A stretch of DNA of 64,000 nt, taken from Clostridiaceae bacterium M8S5. Lineage in GTDB: Bacteria; Bacillota; Clostridia; Tissierellales; MCWD3. A program made the translations under genes and the position numbers. The first letter of the stretch is position 1. Each line of letters begins with the position of its first letter. Shown here one piece after another: positions 26,903 to 35,800 of this stretch. The notes beneath the pieces are model-generated. The model did not search any database. It saw only the letters and a list, made by a program, of their open reading frames with translations, and had not been told where the DNA came from. The DNA lies in the NCBI GenBank assembly GCA_029227815.1, contig CP118523.1, positions 1,860,001 to 1,924,000 of the forward strand. The letters are read 5' to 3'.

Positions 26903-27277
26903 TGCTATAATAATTAAACTAATAAAGGTGGAATGTAATCCGACAACTTAGTGTTATATGAATCCAAATAACATAAGTAGCTTGGAGAAATATATGAATT
27001 AATTAACTTGATAATTAGGAAAAACTGTTTGTTTAAAACAGTTTATCTTGATGGCAAAGTCATCAAGATAGCAGACTTTAGTAAAAGTTCTATTTCAAGG
27101 CGTGTTAAAATTGAGTAGCAGAGCTTACTTAGAGGTAAGTGAGCAACGGAAATTTTGGGGCAACGCAGAAATTGGGATTTTGTCTACTGTCTGAAGCTGT
27201 TTGTTGAAAACAGTTTGTTAATGATCCTAATTATTGTCAGTTAATTTTTTTGTGTATTCTCAGAGCTACTTTTTTTA
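26903..27277 (+). ncRNA. candidate structured non-coding RNA, about 375 nt
   Basis: Between its own promoter and a T-tract this stretch folds into a closed, branched structure. P1: AAGTAGCT (26975-26982) with AGCTACTT (27264-27271), extended by GAGAA/TTCTC; the 3' strand runs into TTTTTTT. P2: 27001-27020 with 27225-27246, including ATAATTAGGA / TCCTAATTAT. Inside are hairpins at 27022-27044 (9 bp, loop GTTTA), 27045-27069 (ATCTTGATG / CATCAAGAT), 27123-27144 (8 bp) and 27194-27216 (9 bp, loop GTTGA), and helices CAGAC/GTCTG (27072-27076 with 27189-27193) and AAAATT/AATTTT (27107-27112 with 27151-27156). The first and last hairpins are nearly identical. It does not match tmRNA, RNase P, SRP or 6S RNA patterns I know. 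It could be a known class such as raiA; an Rfam search would decide. Confidence 0.7.
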
Positions 27278-27376
27278 TTGGATAAAATTATTATTGAAAT
27301 TTTAAAGAGGGGAGTGGATATTATCTAAAATCTGCCAGATTAGTTTAATGCAAAATAACATAGGAGGGATTTATAA

Positions 27377-28216
27377 ATGAATATTAAAAAGATAATAGAA
27401 ATATTAGAGTCCGCTAAACCTTACGATAAAGGTACAGCTATAATGTGGACTGATGAACATATTTCAAAAGAGTTATTAAAAGTACATCTAGATAAGAATA
27501 GCAATCTAGCAAGTAGGACTAAGAAAAATATCCAAAAAACAATTGAATTTATACTAAGAGAGTTTGATAAAAATAGTGGTGATATTTTGGATTTAGGTTG
27601 TGGCCCAGGACTATATACAGAAAGATTAGCAATGAAAGGGTATAATGTCACAGGTTTAGATTTTTCGAATAATTCAATAAATCATGCAATCAAAAGTGCT
27701 AAAGAAAAGGAACTTGATATAAAGTATATTCAAGAAGATTATCTTAAAATGGATTTTAAAGAACAATTTGATTTGATAATAATAATTTTCTGTGATTTTG
27801 GAGCATTGTCTGTATCGGATAGAGAGAAACTGCTAGATAACATATATAAGGCATTAAAGCCTGGTGGTATACTTATATTTGATGCATTAAATGAGAAAGC
27901 ACTAACGAATATGGAATTAAAGAAAAATTGGACAGTATCAAGCGGAGGCTTTTGGCAAGCAAATCCGTACATCAGTTTATCAAATACATCTCATTTTGAG
28001 GACGTAAAGGTCTTGCTAGATGAACATATAGTTATTGATGAAGAAAATAATTATAAAATATATCGCTTTTGGAACCATTATTTTGATGAAAAGGATATTG
28101 AGCAAATGGCTATAAAGAGTAATTTTGTTATGGATAAATGTTTTAATAATATTATAGAAAATGACTCACTATCAAACGATGAAACTGTAACTTTTTATAA
28201 GCTTAGAAAATTATAA
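27377..28216 (+). CDS. class I SAM-dependent methyltransferase
   Basis: Protein of 279 residues. The SAM site is GDILDLGCGPGLYTERLAMK (motif I DLGCGPG), followed by NVTGLDFSNN (acidic strand 2) and EQFDLIIIIFCDFGALS (motif IV region) and LKPGGILIFDAL (motif VI). These show a methyltransferase domain of the Methyltransf_25 type at 50-165; the C-terminal 110 residues are a beta-rich substrate domain (FWNHYFDEKDIEQMAIKSNF). GGAGGG precedes the ATG. Substrate unknown. It lies 100 bases downstream of the structured RNA but has no visible link to it. Confidence 0.88.
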   Translation: MNIKKIIEILESAKPYDKGTAIMWTDEHISKELLKVHLDKNSNLASRTKKNIQKTIEFILREFDKNSGDILDLGCGPGLYTERLAMKGYNVTGLDFSNNSINHAIKSAKEKELDIKYIQEDYLKMDFKEQFDLIIIIFCDFGALSVSDREKLLDNIYKALKPGGILIFDALNEKALTNMELKKNWTVSSGGFWQANPYISLSNTSHFEDVKVLLDEHIVIDEENNYKIYRFWNHYFDEKDIEQMAIKSNFVMDKCFNNIIENDSLSNDETVTFYKLRKL

Positions 28217-28235
28217 ATGAATTATTGTTGAAAAT

Positions 28236-28272
28236 AGAAGAGAGCAAAACAATATTTGCTTTCTTCTTATTT
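28236..28272 (+). terminator. intrinsic terminator
   Basis: AGAAGAGAGCAAA pairs with TTTGCTTTCTTCT (one G-U) around ACAATA, then TATTT. It ends the methyltransferase transcript. Confidence 0.75.
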
Positions 28273-28429
28273 ACTAACAAATACCTACAAAAAAAGCAGG
28301 AAATAATCAATAAAATATATAATATATAAAGTAATACATAATTTAAAATGGTATGTTTGATATCATTAATATTCAGAATATTCAAACTACCGTTTTGGAT
28401 AGTAATAAAACAATCTAAGGAGGCAAACT

Positions 28430-29998
28430 ATGAATGATTTCGGGTTATGGGCTGTTATACCACCATTAGTAGCAATTGTTTTGTGCTTTTTAACAAAAAG
28501 AGTATTAGTATCACTGTTTGTAGGAGTTTTTGCTGGGGGTTTGATTATATCAAAAGGAAACCCTTTTAGTGGAGTTGCTTATTCACTAGAGAAACTAGTT
28601 ACATCTATGACCGATGAATCTAATATCAGATTGCTATTATTTAACTTATTAATGGGTGCAGGAGTTGCATTTATATGGAAGCTTGGAGGAAGTAAAGCAT
28701 TAACAAATTGGGCTAGAAAGAAAATTAAGACAAGAAAATCTGCTGGCATTGGAGCTTGGCTTTTGGGTATTATTGTATTTTTTAATGATTATGTAAATGC
28801 TGCAATAGTAGGTAATGTTTTTAGAGATGTTTGTGAGGAACATAAGGTGTCATCAGAGAGATTATCTTATATATTAGACTCCACAGCAGCACCAGTTGCT
28901 ACATTCTTTATATCGGATTGGATAGCTTTTCAGATGTCAATGATACAGTCAGGTTTAGATACGGCGGAGATAACCACAGTATCATCATTTGGAGGTTTTT
29001 TGCACAGTATACCATTTAACCTGTATTGTATTTTTGCAGTAATTTTTGTTGGAATGTTAGTTTTAACAGGTAAAGACTATGGACCAATGTTAAAGGCTGA
29101 AAATAGAGCATTAACAACTGGCAAGATTGTTAAAGACGGTTCTAAACCTATGCTGGACGTAGGTTATGAATTAGGAGATCCAAAAGATGTCAAATCTAGT
29201 TTGTGGACATTTTTCTTGCCTATAATAGCACTTGTTGGTGTTACAATGTTTGGATTTTACTGGACTGGAAAAGCTGGGGGAGGTACAACAATAACTGAAA
29301 TATTAGGAGATGCAGATGCTCCACTGGCATTACTGTGGGGTGCATTTTCAATGACTATAGTAGGGATAGTATTGGCACTTAAAGTTACAGATCTAAAAGA
29401 AACAATGGATACGTTTTTAGATGGATTGAAGTTGATGCTATTAGCATGTACTATATTAGTACTAGCATGGTCTTTGGGCGCTGTTACTAAGGACATGAAA
29501 CTAGCAGACTATATTGTATCTAAATTAGGTAACAGTCTACCGTTCTCAGTTGTTCCTATTATTATATTCTTCTTAGGTATGGTTATTTCATTCTCTACGG
29601 GGACATCATGGGGAACTATGACTATATTAACACCGATAGCAATACCATTAGTTTATAAAATGACTGGTGATGCAATAACATCAGTATCTATGGCAGGTAT
29701 AGTATTTTCAGGTGCGATTTTTGGCGATCATTGTTCACCGATTTCAGATACAACAGTATTAGCATCAATTTTCTCTGGAGCAGATCATATAGACCATGTG
29801 ACTACACAGATACCATACTCTATAACTGTAGCTGTGATAGCCATATTTATGTATTGTCTGTATGGGTTTGTTAATATACCAATATACGCATTGATACCTT
29901 TAGGATTAATTCTTTTATATGTAGTAATGAATGTATTATCAAGCTATTATAGCAAGAAATATAAAATAGACAGCGTTACGAAGCAATTTAATAAGTAG
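28430..29998 (+). CDS. nhaC: Na+/H+ antiporter NhaC family protein
   Basis: Polytopic membrane protein of 522 residues with about 11-12 helices. It matches the NhaC superfamily: GIGAWLLGIIVFFNDYVNAA, DSTAAPVATFFISDWIAFQM, FSTGTSWGTMTILTPIAIPL and the family signature FSGAIFGDHCSPISDTTVLA. Members exchange sodium for protons or couple malate/lactate or amino-acid exchange; the exact substrate is open. AAGGAGG lies 8 bases before the ATG. A strong terminator closes this single-gene unit. Confidence 0.93.
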   Translation: MNDFGLWAVIPPLVAIVLCFLTKRVLVSLFVGVFAGGLIISKGNPFSGVAYSLEKLVTSMTDESNIRLLLFNLLMGAGVAFIWKLGGSKALTNWARKKIKTRKSAGIGAWLLGIIVFFNDYVNAAIVGNVFRDVCEEHKVSSERLSYILDSTAAPVATFFISDWIAFQMSMIQSGLDTAEITTVSSFGGFLHSIPFNLYCIFAVIFVGMLVLTGKDYGPMLKAENRALTTGKIVKDGSKPMLDVGYELGDPKDVKSSLWTFFLPIIALVGVTMFGFYWTGKAGGGTTITEILGDADAPLALLWGAFSMTIVGIVLALKVTDLKETMDTFLDGLKLMLLACTILVLAWSLGAVTKDMKLADYIVSKLGNSLPFSVVPIIIFFLGMVISFSTGTSWGTMTILTPIAIPLVYKMTGDAITSVSMAGIVFSGAIFGDHCSPISDTTVLASIFSGADHIDHVTTQIPYSITVAVIAIFMYCLYGFVNIPIYALIPLGLILLYVVMNVLSSYYSKKYKIDSVTKQFNK

Positions 29999-30025
29999 AA
30001 ACTGGATATTGTCAAACAACCTGAG

Positions 30026-30058
30026 TCCCATTATATTAAAAATATAATGGGATTTTTT
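30026..30058 (+). terminator. strong intrinsic terminator of nhaC
   Basis: TCCCATTATATT (30026-30037) pairs perfectly with AATATAATGGGA (30041-30052), followed by TTTTTT. Confidence 0.9.
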
Positions 30059-30145
30059 GTTTGGCGTGTGAACAATATATCTTTTATACGAATAAAATAT
30101 AGAAGAAAGTATATTGTTAAACTTATTAAAAGGAGCTGTAAAAAT

Positions 30146-31603
30146 ATGAGAAGAATGTTTGGCAATAGAGGGCATAGACATATACAAGATATAGTAACCT
30201 TAGATGACAGTATAAACAAAGGGATAGCTAAACTAGATTATAATAAATTAGAGATATTAGCAAATAAAGGAGATACTGTAGAAAGTTTTGTACCAAGAGA
30301 AGGAAAAAGTGAAAACGGGAAATTTATAGTTGTTGTGCATGAAAAAAAATCATTAGGGACATCACCAGTAGATATATCTGTAGTAGATTCAATAATGGAC
30401 CGTACGTATCCAGGAGCATTGTTACTAGCAGATGGAGAATTTGCCAAGAATAGACCTACAGCGCTAGTTGAACCTAGAGCACCACTCAATATAACTATAG
30501 ATTTACCAGGACTTGGAGATGCCAATACTACATCAGTTAAAAAACCAGCATATGGTAGCATTACTGCTGCTATTAATAATATGATTGATTTATGGAGTAA
30601 GAAGGAATCAGAGACACATACATTACCTGCTAGAACGCAATATAATGAGACAATGGTTCACAGTAAAACTCAATTGAAAATGAGTTTAAATGTTGACATA
30701 CAAGTTGCGGATCAATTACTAGGAATTGACTTTAAATCTATAGTTGCTGGAGAAGAGCAGTATATGGTTGCTTCATATAAGCAAATTTTCTATACAGTGA
30801 GTGCACAGCTACCTAGTAAACCGTCAGAGTTATTTGCTCAAGAAGTCACATTTAAAGATTTAACAGCTAAAGGTGTAAGTAAAACTTCACCTCCGGTTAT
30901 GGTTACAAATGTAGCGTATGGTAGAAGTGTATACGTAGTTTTAAAAACTAGTTCGACGAGTGTGCATGTTGAAGCTGCATTTAAAACACTTATTAAAGGG
31001 CAGAAAATTGAGGCAGGTAGCGAGATAGATAATATTGTACAAAATAGTTCGTTTACAGCTGTTATATTAGGAGGAGATGCTGCAGAGCATAATAAAATAA
31101 TTACTACTGATTTTGAAGAAATTAGGAGAATAATCAAGGAAAATTCAGAGTTCAGCATTAAAAATCCAGGGTATCCAATATCATATACTAGCACATTTTT
31201 AAAAGACAACTCTCTAGCAGCAGTTCACAATTCAACTGATTATATAGAAACTACAGCTACAGAATATAGCAAAGGTAAAATTACTCTTGACCATAGTGGA
31301 GGTTATATAGCTAGATTTTGGGTATCATGGAATGAAGTAAGTTATGATGACCAAGGTAATGAGAAATTAACTCATATAGATTGGCCTGGTAGTGGTTACG
31401 CCAGAACAGCGCATTATTCTACAGTAATTGATTTACCAGCTAATTCAAGAAATATTAATATAAAAGCAGATGAGGCTACAGGACTTGTATGGGAACCATG
31501 GAGAGTAGTAGTGGATGAAAAAAATCTTCCTTTAACAAATAACATACAAGTAGCTATATGGGGAACTACGCTATTTCCTGCTCACGATATTAAACTGACT
31601 TAG
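30146..31603 (+). CDS. cholesterol-dependent cytolysin without signal peptide
   Basis: Protein of 485 residues that follows the perfringolysin O/alveolysin pattern along its whole length: GDTVESFVPREG, DRTYPGALLLADGEFAKNRP, THTLPARTQY, YKQIFYTVSAQLPSKPSELF, SFTAVILGGDAAEHNKI, PISYTSTFLKDNSLAAVHN. It should oligomerise on cholesterol membranes and form large pores. The undecapeptide in domain 4 (residues 443-453) reads EATGLVWEPWR instead of ECTGLAWEWWR. The Thr-Leu cholesterol pair is kept in WGTTLFP (475-476). The N-terminus MRRMFGNRGHRHIQ has no signal peptide, unlike clostridial cytolysins; pneumolysin is the precedent. ATG 30146 follows AGGAG; the upstream extension lies in a terminator. 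Confidence 0.95.
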   Translation: MRRMFGNRGHRHIQDIVTLDDSINKGIAKLDYNKLEILANKGDTVESFVPREGKSENGKFIVVVHEKKSLGTSPVDISVVDSIMDRTYPGALLLADGEFAKNRPTALVEPRAPLNITIDLPGLGDANTTSVKKPAYGSITAAINNMIDLWSKKESETHTLPARTQYNETMVHSKTQLKMSLNVDIQVADQLLGIDFKSIVAGEEQYMVASYKQIFYTVSAQLPSKPSELFAQEVTFKDLTAKGVSKTSPPVMVTNVAYGRSVYVVLKTSSTSVHVEAAFKTLIKGQKIEAGSEIDNIVQNSSFTAVILGGDAAEHNKIITTDFEEIRRIIKENSEFSIKNPGYPISYTSTFLKDNSLAAVHNSTDYIETTATEYSKGKITLDHSGGYIARFWVSWNEVSYDDQGNEKLTHIDWPGSGYARTAHYSTVIDLPANSRNINIKADEATGLVWEPWRVVVDEKNLPLTNNIQVAIWGTTLFPAHDIKLT

Positions 31604-31752
31604 AACGAAATATAATATAAAAATTTTAAGAACTTAAGCAATTTATCTTACAATCTTAAAACTTTAGATAAATAGAAATTAAATTCAAGTAAATTTATAA
31701 TTAAAACTAAAATTATGGTCAGAATGTTGTGGATGGCTATTTTAAAATATTT

Positions 31753-31781
31753 AAGAGGTGTTTTGTTTGCCTCTTTTTTTG
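31753..31781 (+). terminator. intrinsic terminator of the cytolysin gene
   Basis: AAGAGG pairs with CCTCTT around TGTTTTGTTTG, followed by a T-tract. It lies about 150 bases after the stop. Confidence 0.7.
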
Positions 31782-31875
31782 TATTATTACGATGGTTATC
31801 GTATTGCATTGTTAATGTCCATATTAATTGATAGAATATAAGTGATGAATTTAAAAGTAAAAGTGAGGAGAATAT

Positions 31876-32796
31876 ATGAACAAAACTTTATTATATCAAG
31901 AATACAAAGCTAGAATAAATAAAGTTCAAGATTATATCGAAGGCAATATTAATGAAGAATTTACACTGCCTAAATTAGCTACTATAGCAAATTTTTCTTC
32001 GTACCATTTCCATAGGATTTTCAAAGAGATGACAAATGAAACGTTATTTGAATATATTCAGAGAGTTAAACTAGAAAAGGCAGCATTTACTCTCTTAGCA
32101 AATAAAGATAAAAGTATAATGGATATTGCATTAGAGTATGGATTCGCAAATCAGTCCTCTTTTGCCAAAGCATTTAAAAGATATTTTAATGTTAACGCAA
32201 GTATTTTCAGAAAACAACAAAAAAGCAATATGAGAAAAGTGTTCTCTGAAATAGTTTGCTATAATAACGCTGTAAGGGATAAACAGCGTTATCTAGAAGT
32301 AAATAACTATAAATTGGATTATGATATAGAGGTAAAGGATATACCAGAGATGAATCTAGCGTATATACGACATACAGGTCCATATAAAACAGATGATAAG
32401 TTATTTGAGGAGCTTTTTAGTAAGCTGTATTCATGGGCTAAAGAAAAGCAATTAATTAATTCTACGAACAAATGGCTAACCCTATACCATGATACACCTG
32501 ATATAACAATGGAAGATAAGTTAAGAATTAGTGTGTGTTTAACTGTGGATACCAAGATACATGCTGATGGTGAGATTGGTTTTATGAGGATTAAAGGTGG
32601 AAAGTATGGAGTAGGACATTTTAAGTTAAATAAGTATGAATATCAGTTTGCTTGGAATGAGATGTACGCAAGGTGGCTCCCGAATAGTGGATATCAACCA
32701 AGAGATAGTCTTGCATTTGAACATTATAATGGTGGAACCTTAGAAAATGATAATAAACAAAATGTAGATATTTGCATTCCTATAAAACTTCTTTAA
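31876..32796 (+). CDS. AraC family regulator with GyrI-like effector domain
   Basis: Protein of 306 residues. Residues 12-115 are a double helix-turn-helix of AraC type (LPKLATIANFSSYHFHRIFK and IMDIALEYGFANQSSFAKAF). Residues 140-306 are a GyrI-like/BmrR-type small-molecule domain (VKDIPEMNLAYIRHTGPYKT ... CIPIKLL), as in Rob and SbmC relatives that sense hydrophobic drugs. GAGGAG precedes the ATG. It ends 44 bases before the TrmO-UvrA fusion gene on the same strand, so it is probably co-transcribed with it and controls it in response to a compound. Confidence 0.92.
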   Translation: MNKTLLYQEYKARINKVQDYIEGNINEEFTLPKLATIANFSSYHFHRIFKEMTNETLFEYIQRVKLEKAAFTLLANKDKSIMDIALEYGFANQSSFAKAFKRYFNVNASIFRKQQKSNMRKVFSEIVCYNNAVRDKQRYLEVNNYKLDYDIEVKDIPEMNLAYIRHTGPYKTDDKLFEELFSKLYSWAKEKQLINSTNKWLTLYHDTPDITMEDKLRISVCLTVDTKIHADGEIGFMRIKGGKYGVGHFKLNKYEYQFAWNEMYARWLPNSGYQPRDSLAFEHYNGGTLENDNKQNVDICIPIKLL

Positions 32797-32840
32797 CAGC
32801 TGTTATATTCCGTAAATACAAATTATAAAGGAGCTTTATA

Positions 32841-35800
32841 ATGAAGAAAAAAAGTGATGCAATTAAGGAATTTATGATTTTTCCAATAGGAATAATAAAA
32901 ACAGTAAAAAAGCATAAATATGTATATTTATATGACGAATATAAAGCAGGGTTAAAAGATTTAGGTAAATTTAGTCACGTTTTACTTTTTGCAAGTAAAT
33001 TTGAGGAAGAAGGAGCAGATGAAATTTCTAAAGTGCAAACCACCCCTATAATTGCAAAAATTTTAGATATAGACGAAAAAAAGGGTGTATTTGAGATAGA
33101 TCAATTATCAATAAAAGACAGTATGATATTATATGATATTAAACCTTACTTTCCGTGCGAAGAAAGAGTAAGAGAGTTCTCATTAGGAGATTATGTTGAA
33201 GATAAAAGTTTATGGAGAAGAGAAATAGAAAATCAAAAATCTAATCTAATAGATAATGTATCGATAGAAAGAATAATAAATAAAAATGATTACTTGTATA
33301 AGATTGGAGAGGTCAAAAAAATAGAAGGTGAGTTTTTTTTAGAACTTGACAATATAAAAGATATAATGCACAAGATAAAAGGATTTTCGCACATAAGGAT
33401 AATATGGTGGTTTGACAAGTTTGATAAGAGTAAATATAGAAAATCAACCGAATGCAATACACCATATGAAGGTAAAAGGAGGATGGGAGTATTTGCAACA
33501 AGATCTCCAGTTAGACCAAATCCACTAGCCTCGACAGTTGCCAAAGTTTTTGAAGTAGATAAAGAAAATAGACGTATTAAAATTTCTCAAATTGATTCAT
33601 TTGATAAAACACCTATAATAGACATAATACCTTATATCCCAGCAAATAATAGAGTAAAAGATTGCAAGGTACCTCAGTGGCTTGAACATTGGCCAAAATG
33701 GATAGACGATAGAGGCTTTATAAATAGTGAGGATATACAAATCGAGGAATCAGATATCAAAAAGTTAAGCAAATACCTATCAATACAAAATACACTTACT
33801 AATGATGAAACATTAAATGTAGTGAATGAAAATGAATACAATAACACGAATGAAATAATTGTAAGAGGTGTAAAACAAAATAACTTAAAAAATATAAGCT
33901 GTAACATTCCTAAAAATAAGATGACTGTTGTTACTGGTGTTAGCGGAAGTGGTAAATCAAGTTTGGTTTTTGATACTATTTATGCTGAAAGCCAAAGAAG
34001 ATTTATGGATAGTATGCGAAATTCTCAGAAAAATTTATTTAATCAGATGGAAAAACCAGACTATGATCAAATAGAAGGATTAACACCATCTATCGCAATT
34101 AAGCAAAAAACAATAACAATAAATCCTAGATCTACAGTAGGGACACTAACAGATATTTATGATTATTTAAAGCTACTATATGCAAATATTGGAACAAGAC
34201 ATTGCCCGGAGTGTGGCAGAGCGATAACTCCGTTAAAAGCTGAAGAGATAGTGGATATATTGTTTGGACTCAGAGAAGGGATTGCTTATAGTATATATCC
34301 ATTTAATGATGATAATAAAATAGCAAGCTTTATAGCTTGTGACGATGAGGACTACAAAGGTAATATAAGAAAAGTAGTTAAAAAAGCACTTGAAATCGGG
34401 AAAGGTGCTTTAGTAGTCAAAATAAACGATAAAGAAAAGTATATGCTACAAACAAGAGAAATCTGTTATCATTGCGAGAAGATTTTCTTTAAATTAACTA
34501 CATCAAGTTTTAGTTTTAATAATCCAGAGAGTATGTGTCCTGTATGTAAAGGTTTAGGAGTAAAACTAGAGGTAGATGAAGGGCTGATAGTGTCTAAGCC
34601 AGAGTCGTCTATTCTAGATGGGGCATCTACTTGGTGGGGAAATTTAAGAAAGTATAGGCAAAAACCAAATGCTAACTGGATGAAAGGTGAAGTGTTGGCA
34701 CTAGCCAAAGATATGGATATAGATTTAGAACTTCCATGGAATAAACTTCCCAACGATTTTAAAAAACAAGCCTTATATGGAAGTAATAATAGAAAAGTGA
34801 GTCTTAAATATGAAAACTCAAATGGAAGAAAAGGAGAAATAAGTAGACCAGTAGAAGGTGCATACAATGCTATAAAAAGATTATTCATAGATAATAATAC
34901 AGATACTGGTTTCATGAAAGAAAGTATATGCGATGAATGTTTAGGAGAGAGACTATCAAAGGAAGGTAGACTAGTGACAATCGGAGAGCATAGGTTTCCA
35001 AAGGTAGTTGCTATGACTATTACTCAGCTTAAAAACTGGACAGAGAATTTGCCAAGTAAATTAACAGCTAAGGACAAAAAGGTAGCAACACCTATATTAA
35101 GAGAGTTAAAAAATAGGCTAGATAATTTAATAGAAGTAGGAGTTTCTTATTTGACACTTGATAGATCTGCTTCAACATTGTCTGGAGGAGAAGCGCAAAG
35201 AATAAGACTTGCGACGCAATTAGCTAGTGGTATAACTAATATATTATATGTTCTAGATGAGCCGTCAATAGGATTACATCCTAGAGACCATGAAAAACTT
35301 GTTAATATAATGCATAAAATAAGAGACAGGGGAAATACACTGTTAGTTGTAGAGCATGATGCATATACCATGCTAAGTGCAGACAAAATTATAGAGATAG
35401 GGCCAGGAGCAGGAATTCATGGAGGTAAGTTGATAGCTGAAGGTTCAGTAAGTGAAATAGTAAGCAATGAAAAATCTAGCACAGGTAGATACTTGAGGAT
35501 TTTAGAAAATAAAAATGATACTATTAAAGTTCCTATAAGTAATAATTACAACATGATAAAAATAAAAAAAGCACATCACAATAATCTAAAAAATATAGAT
35601 GTGAGTATCCCTATAGGTGCATTGACCTGTGTGACAGGAGTAAGCGGGTCAGGAAAAAGTAGTTTAGTGTCAAAGACGTTGTATCCAGCTATACAGAAAC
35701 ATTTAAGTGAATCAACCATCTATGAATATGATGGGTTAAAAGGTATAGAAGGTATAGAAGATATAGATAAGATAATAAGTATTACTCAGTATCCTATAGG

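Noticed and set aside
26928..26940. AAAGGTGG followed by ATG-TAA inside the structured RNA, as a minimal start-stop ORF
   Set aside because: The ATG is only one base from the site and encodes no residue beyond Met; it is more likely chance within the RNA.
26903..27277. Structured RNA as tmRNA, RNase P RNA, SRP RNA or 6S RNA
   Set aside because: The tRNA-like ends and tag frame of tmRNA, the conserved RNase P core, the SRP GGAA-loop domain and the simple rod with central bubble of 6S RNA are not found.
28217..28429. Riboswitch before nhaC
   Set aside because: Only the terminator of the preceding gene and AT-rich DNA are seen; no lysine or other riboswitch core.
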